Both the position numbers and the translations under genes were made by a program. From positions 299,308,917 to 299,372,916 of the forward strand of contig NC_080671.1 of the NCBI RefSeq assembly GCF_030247195.1: 64,000 bases of DNA, given 5' to 3'. Under the pieces are notes generated by a model. The model worked only from the letters and a program-made list of their open reading frames with translations. It had not been told where the DNA came from and did no database searches. Positions 59,370-64,000 of the stretch are shown piece by piece. This DNA comes from Topomyia yanbarensis (lineage: Eukaryota; Arthropoda; Insecta; Diptera; Culicidae). Within the stretch, counting starts at the first letter, position 1. Each line of letters begins with the position of its first letter.

Positions 59370-61318
59370 AGCCGTGTGGTGTCCGGCGGGCTGAAATCTT
59401 TTTGAACTATTTCAGCCAAGAATAGAACCTCTGGGAACTGCTCCCATGTCGTAAGAGGCGACTAACAACATGCTAGAAGTTCCTAGGTCGAGGTATTGCT
59501 CCGTACCGAAGACTTAACCTGGGCGGACCTTAAGGTTCAGGGTTGTTAATCGATAATTAATCGTCATCGTCGATAACGTTAACCACCCGTCAACGTCATC
59601 GGAAACTCCGTTAACGATAATGTATCGTCGGATTCATCGTCATCGTCGATAATTCATCGGTGGTTATCGCGATACATTTTGCGTTACTTTCCCGTTTATT
59701 GGAGTTGAAGTTGATGCGGTTAAATTTCAATTGTTTAGAAATAAATAACTATTGAAGGACATGTTGTTGGCAGTTGGAAATCAATAGTTTGGACATTTTC
59801 TAAGCAAGGGGGGGGGGGGGGTCCGACGATGTGTCAAAATCGAATTTTTTGTCAACTTTTCGGGAGTGTTTTATATTGAAGGGAAAGTTATTGGCAGTTG
59901 ACAATCAATAGTTTTGGACATTTTCAATACACAGGTGGTTCGACAATGTGTGAAAATAGATTTTGTTCAACTTTTGGGGAAAGTTTATTATATTGAAAAA
60001 GCTATTGGTAAGTGAATAATCAGCTCCAATAAGACTTTAATTTGAGTCGTATCGATGAACGCGGATCAATACGTACTGAAAATTCGCCGCGTCTGTTTTA
60101 GTGAATCTAATTTCAAGTTCCATTTTTGGTAACAAGCCCGTCCATCAGGTTAACGATCCTTTGTATTTCCCTTCAATGTTCGATATAATCGTTCGTATAC
60201 ATGTATTTCACAAACAATCCGATATTAGAAATAGGAAACACTTTCGCTGATTTATAACATCTAGAGCTATCATAACTCTTTGTCTGTATAACGTGTTATC
60301 ACTCGATAGTTTGCAACCCAAAAAATATATCGTAGAGAAGGAACAGCGAAGTTAGTCTAAATAATGTCGCAATAAATAGTGATCCGGCCCATTAGGCAGA
60401 TAAGATTAGTTTTTCTGGGCAATACTCCCACGATCGGCTGTATGGAGTTGAAATTGCTTTTATTTAGAAAACATAGGATACTCTCGGTAGCCGGCTACCC
60501 AGATTTTAAAAGAACAAAAAAACTAAACAAGATCTTTTTCGAGCGATCGTGATTTCGAAAACTAACAACTACAAACTACCCAAGTAACCAATAAGCATTA
60601 TAACGTAGCCTAATGGTAAAAATTACTCAAAAAATGCTACGTCATTTATAGATGATCCCTAATAATAAACTATGCTTTACAGGTCGCATCGCTTGCTTGG
60701 AGCGAATCCTAGACCCTATTTCCTTCCAAACCACCAACTCCGCGACACCTATGGAAGAGTCTGATGAACCTTCGGTATAAGATTCCTCATTTTATTCAAA
60801 CGATCGCCGGGTAAAATCAGCACCGACACGATAGAAACCACGAATAAATTCGTCGCGTGATTGAATATTATAAAAAAATATAAGCAGTGCTCCTTATAGC
60901 CGGCTATCCGGAGTTCAAGTTGCTTATTTTGCTAATCGTATTAATACAACAAATGATAAATTTCCCAAATTCTCGGCAGCCGGCTGCCCAGAGCAATTAT
61001 TACATGATAACGCTATTGGCACACTTACTAACAAATCTCCCCTTCCCGTGATACATGTGGAGATGCAGAGGATTCCTCGGTCTCTAGTAGCAACATGTAT
61101 CGGACTAACATTCCTTCCTTTCCCAGAAGATCTGCATTCGGACGTGGCCGGCGTCGGTATTGATCAGCATGCAGGGATCGGAATAGATTGTACAATGTGG
61201 CTCATCATGTTATTCCCAAGCATGTTGTTCCAATCAACATTTTGCAACCTAATTTGGTTCTGGTCAATAACGGAGTAGCAACTACGGGCGATCTCTTATG
61301 CTTATGCTATGCTTATGC
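59370..61318 (+). mobile_element. Retroposed element, 1949 bp, 28-bp target duplication
   Basis: Bounded by an exact 28-bp direct repeat (59342-59369 and 61319-61346; core ACAAACATAGTATTTAGC). The 3' end is (ATGCTT)-type: TTATGCTTATGCTATGCTTATG. The 5' end begins AGCCGTGTGGTGTCCGGCGG. Long target duplication plus simple-repeat tail indicates LINE-type retrotransposition. No reverse transcriptase frame is visible, so it is internally deleted or non-autonomous. Contains a G-run at about 59809-59820 and AGCCGGCT palindromes at 60487, 60898 and 60971. Confidence 0.82.
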
Positions 61319-61725
61319 TTAATACAAACATAGTATTTAGCTTATATGCAAATGTACTTACAACCTAATTAAAACTACCAATCTTCTTCATACATTTCGG
61401 GGAGAATCGGGAAGTTGAATGTCCAGTTGGAGTTCCTATCCTCGCTCTTTCTTCATTCTGCAAAAAGACATACTCTCATGAATAAAATATTTACCGGAAA
61501 CGTACCTGTTATACGATAATTTTACGAATTCGATCAATATACTTACCATTCAAAACCTTCAAAATATGCCGTGGAAATCCTGCAATAGATCTGGACTATG
61601 TTCTGCATGTTTTACGCAGCCATGTTTCCTCAAATTGATGTTGGGAAAAGAGAATTTTTATTTAAGTGTTTATTTGTACACTTAATGTTGCCGCAATTGG
61701 TAGCAAACATGGATTTCGTTAGAAA

Positions 61726-62118
61726 AACATTTATGATTTAATACGTTGACACTTTATATGTTATGACAGTTGATCTTGTCACAAGGTAACACACTTTATT
61801 TTCAAGTGTAATTTTATTGAAGGACAAATGGAAAATTCTTGAATTTTCAGTATGGCTCGAAACTTAAATTTTATGTGTCAAATCTATTCGAAAAAAGTGA
61901 ACATTATTTCGGTGATGGGCAAAACACTTGTGATTTAATATGATGACACTTAAAATTTATTGGCGATAGCATTCGATCATGCCATAGGGTGGCACATTTT
62001 ATTTTCAAGTGTTATTTTAATAAATGGCAAGCGGAAAGCTCTTGGATTTTCAGTGTGGCCTGGTACTTAAATTTTATGTGTCGAATCTCTTCGAAGAAAA
62101 GTGTACATTATTTACAGT
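61726..62118. repeat. Imperfect tandem duplication, about 200 bp
   Basis: 61726-61915 and 61925-62118 share ATTTAATA(C/T)G(T/A)TGACACTT, TTTATTTTCAAGTGT, TTTTCAGT(A/G)TGGC and ACTTAAATTTTATGTGTC in the same order. Confidence 0.65.
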
Positions 62119-62265
62119 GTAGAACGGCGTCGTATAACAGTTATAAATTTTAAAACATAACTGTTCGAAATTATAAAACAAAACGCTCTGCTGATTGGGA
62201 TGTGAATGTTTCAGTTCCAGTTCTACTTTGAAACTCCTATACAAAATAAAACGCTCCTGAACATG

Positions 62266-62353
62266 CCCTGACAGCGGTTAGGTCCGAAACTGAGTTAGTT
62301 TCTGCCTCAAGCAAAAACGACATTAGAAAAGCGTACAGATCACAGCAGAATAA
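62266..62353. repeat. Inverted copy of 57353-57440
   Basis: CTGACAGCGGTTAGG...AAAAGCGTACAGATCACAGCAGAAT mirrors the left spacer segment. Probable MITE end. Confidence 0.65.
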
Positions 62354-62461
62354 AAGAGACGAAAATAAGAAATATGCAGAGACTATTGTTGTTGTTGTTG
62401 CGTTTTGACGTTTATGGCTTGAGGGACTGTGTTGCCTCATCCGCCAGTTGCATGCAGAGAC

Positions 62462-63353
62462 TAGTTATCCTCTAGGGAGTGATATGCGAAGACGCCATCT
62501 TGAGCCAGCTTACTGTCAACATTTTGAGCCAGTCGATCATTATTTGACTGCATTGGTGCAATATTTTTGGATAGTAATGTTATTTTTTTATTTTTGTTGA
62601 TAAACATTAGACAACAAATTATAAATAGGCGCTATTGTAAGTTGAACTTTCCTGACAAGAATAATGCTGTTCAATTAGGGTAACCAACCTATATCCAAAG
62701 GTAGGATTCCCGGCGGAATCGTCGGTAATACCTTCTATCTGATTTTTTCCAGATGGTTGCGTTGCTGGCAGTGTTGCTTTTGATTGATCTGAAGAGATGA
62801 TTTTTTGTCCGAAAGCTACCGCATGGTATATTTTATGCATCTAATCTATCTTCTTGCTTACGTTGTTCGATAGGGTCAAGAATGGTTTTCTGCGGTAAAT
62901 AGATCCATCATCAAAAGTTTGCTTTTTTGTTTCTCTTAAGCTCCTATAACTGCGTAACGTGCGAATACACAGGAACGGAGTTTTTCTTTGCAGTATTCTC
63001 TTCTTATTATATACATATTTACTGATTTTTGTTTGAATAATACTTGCGCTACATAGCCGCAAAGAATCCAGCAACGGGAACGCCGGAACTCGAAAAATTC
63101 AACCCATTTATCGCGTAATGCAGCATCCTTCGGGTACCGAAAAAAACTTATTTCAGCTATTAGAGCGTAATTACAAGGCCGATTCGCACAAAATTTTCCA
63201 ATGCACTTCATTTCTTATTTTTAAAATAAACGTTATGATAATAAAGTCACGCAAAACTTGGTTCGCAATAAGTGATGCTAGTTTTTTATCGCGATATTTA
63301 CCGTTGCTAGTTTGCCTTTTTTTCTCCGCATATCTCTCCCTAGAGGATAACTA
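62462..63353. mobile_element. THAP-type DNA element derivative, 892 bp
   Basis: 27-bp inverted ends with one mismatch (62462-62488 and 63327-63353, starting TAGTTATCCTCTAGGGAG). The minus strand carries a THAP-like coding start. Shared with the truncated copy at 25054-25710. A target duplication is not evident (TA/TA at the extreme ends is possible). THAP domains occur in P-element transposases, so a P-type relative is plausible but not shown. Confidence 0.75.
62619..63211 (-). pseudogene. THAP-domain transposase fragment, broken
   Basis: From the ATG at 63211: MKCIGKFCANRPCNY (first two zinc-binding Cys of a C2CH THAP finger), then ISFFRYPKDAALRDKWVEFF, matching the THAP F-x-(F/Y)-P-K-D-x-x-x-R-x-x-W core. 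A frameshift near 63065 moves the expected Cys-x-x-His (here LRLCSAS, His lost) into the frame 62841-63074. That frame ends at a TAG and continues in frame to 62619. The TAG is shared by the copy at 25434, so it predates their separation. DNA-binding end only; no catalytic domain. Confidence 0.6.
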
Positions 63354-63690
63354 CACCGAGCAAAATTTACATTGAATTTCCATAAAAACGTCTTATGACT
63401 TTCTGACATAAGGATTTTAAATGGATTTTATAAATCTGTCTTATGATTTGGAGGGGAAATTTTCTAAATCCATCTCTTATTATTTTCATAAGACAGTCTT
63501 ATGAAATTTATGAAAATGTCCGAATGAACGCCATAGGTGCCCATTTATGAAAAATGCTGACATTTATAAGTAGAAAACATAGTAGAAATAACGATTTCCA
63601 TAGAACAGTCTTATGAAATTCATCATAATGTTCGAATGAATGCCATAAGTTTTTTATTTATGGATATTATTGTGCATTTATATAAAAAAA
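63354..63690. repeat. AT-rich element with repeated CTTATGAAATT motifs
   Basis: AGTCTTATGAAATT(T/C)AT... to CGAATGAA(C/T)GCCATA occurs at about 63495-63535 and 63608-63648; ATAAGACAGTCTTAT is palindromic. Probably a MITE, but I cannot place its ends. Confidence 0.45.
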
Positions 63691-63694
63691 GAAC

Positions 63695-63916
63695 ATGGCT
63701 GACATTTCTCGAGCATTTTTAGTAAACAAAAAATCAACAGTAAAAATCAACCTTGAGAGGATATCAGGTTTTACACCAACCGACATAACCCCACAAAATG
63801 AGCCGGATGAACTTCGTTTAACAATTCTCGGTGGTTTGTTTACATGGGAGTTACATGAGTTTGAATGTAACAGATGGGTACCCGTTGCACTCCAACTCAC
63901 GCAACTGACAAAGTAA
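63695..63916 (+). CDS. 73-codon ORF, unknown
   Basis: Starts MADISRAFLVNKKSTVKINL and contains FTPTDITPQNEPDELRLTIL and FTWELHEFECNRW. Amino-acid use looks more protein-like than most short frames here. No family recognised, no splice or promoter evidence, and it follows a repeat closely. May be a relic exon. Confidence 0.2.
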   Translation: MADISRAFLVNKKSTVKINLERISGFTPTDITPQNEPDELRLTILGGLFTWELHEFECNRWVPVALQLTQLTK

Positions 63917-64000
63917 ACAAATCACTGAGAATTGTCAAATATGAACGTCATTCCTCAAGAGTTCATTCGTGTGGTCATCTTGTAGAACTCAATTTGGGAC

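Overview
This is eukaryotic, repeat-dominated DNA that looks like a culicine mosquito (Aedes-like) genome. The reasons are the AT-rich background, AT/GT microsatellites, intron-style splice signals, Ty1/copia, BEL/Pao and non-LTR retroelements, many small inverted-repeat elements (MITEs), and a dispersed GGCCCGGAGGGCCGAG repeat of a kind I associate with Aedes/Culex. There is no bacterial-style operon, CRISPR array, rRNA or recognisable tRNA. The species call is inference.

Layout. 1-1234: exons of a minus-strand gene of unknown name. 1329-2113: two MITEs. 2190-13080: a duplicated host-like locus. It carries a C-terminal exon block (2196-2870), a tandemly duplicated spacer of about 1 kb, and a SAM-domain exon with two following exons (11208-12400). 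It is interrupted by a 415-bp MITE, a 128-bp TTAA MITE and a 5.26-kb Ty1/copia element (5146-10403) nested inside that MITE. 13284-17407: a BEL/Pao relic split by a 917-bp hAT-like element. 18981-22970: further MITEs, with 8-bp and TA target duplications that can be checked against an unoccupied copy at 23412-23571. 23572-27240: a second copy of the locus. 27236-30110: a tandem GGCCCGGAGGGCCGAG repeat. 30111-36800: mostly anonymous, with a foldback element and a Tc1/mariner transposase relic. 36815-43339: an extremely homogeneous 11-bp satellite with no A on the + strand. 43340-46855: an adjoining 154-173-bp satellite with a 630-bp higher-order period. 46860-55480: anonymous repeat debris. 55485-56540: a third, degenerate copy of part of the SAM-gene locus. 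56541-58844: a non-LTR ORF1 with an inverted duplicate of its 5' region. 59370-61318: a retroposed element with a 28-bp target duplication. 62462-63353: a THAP-domain DNA-transposon derivative.

The most coherent non-satellite signal is a gene family with a SAM-domain N-terminal exon and a C-terminal exon carrying LHHLSHY, MRFEA and NFRNVPKSLAKR. It is present here in at least three partial copies, and the minus-strand gene at the window start is possibly a further relative. Shared splice sites and exon phases join the pieces, but no complete gene is visible. The nested insertions with empty sister sites allow the locus history to be ordered: spacer duplication, then MITE insertions, then copia.
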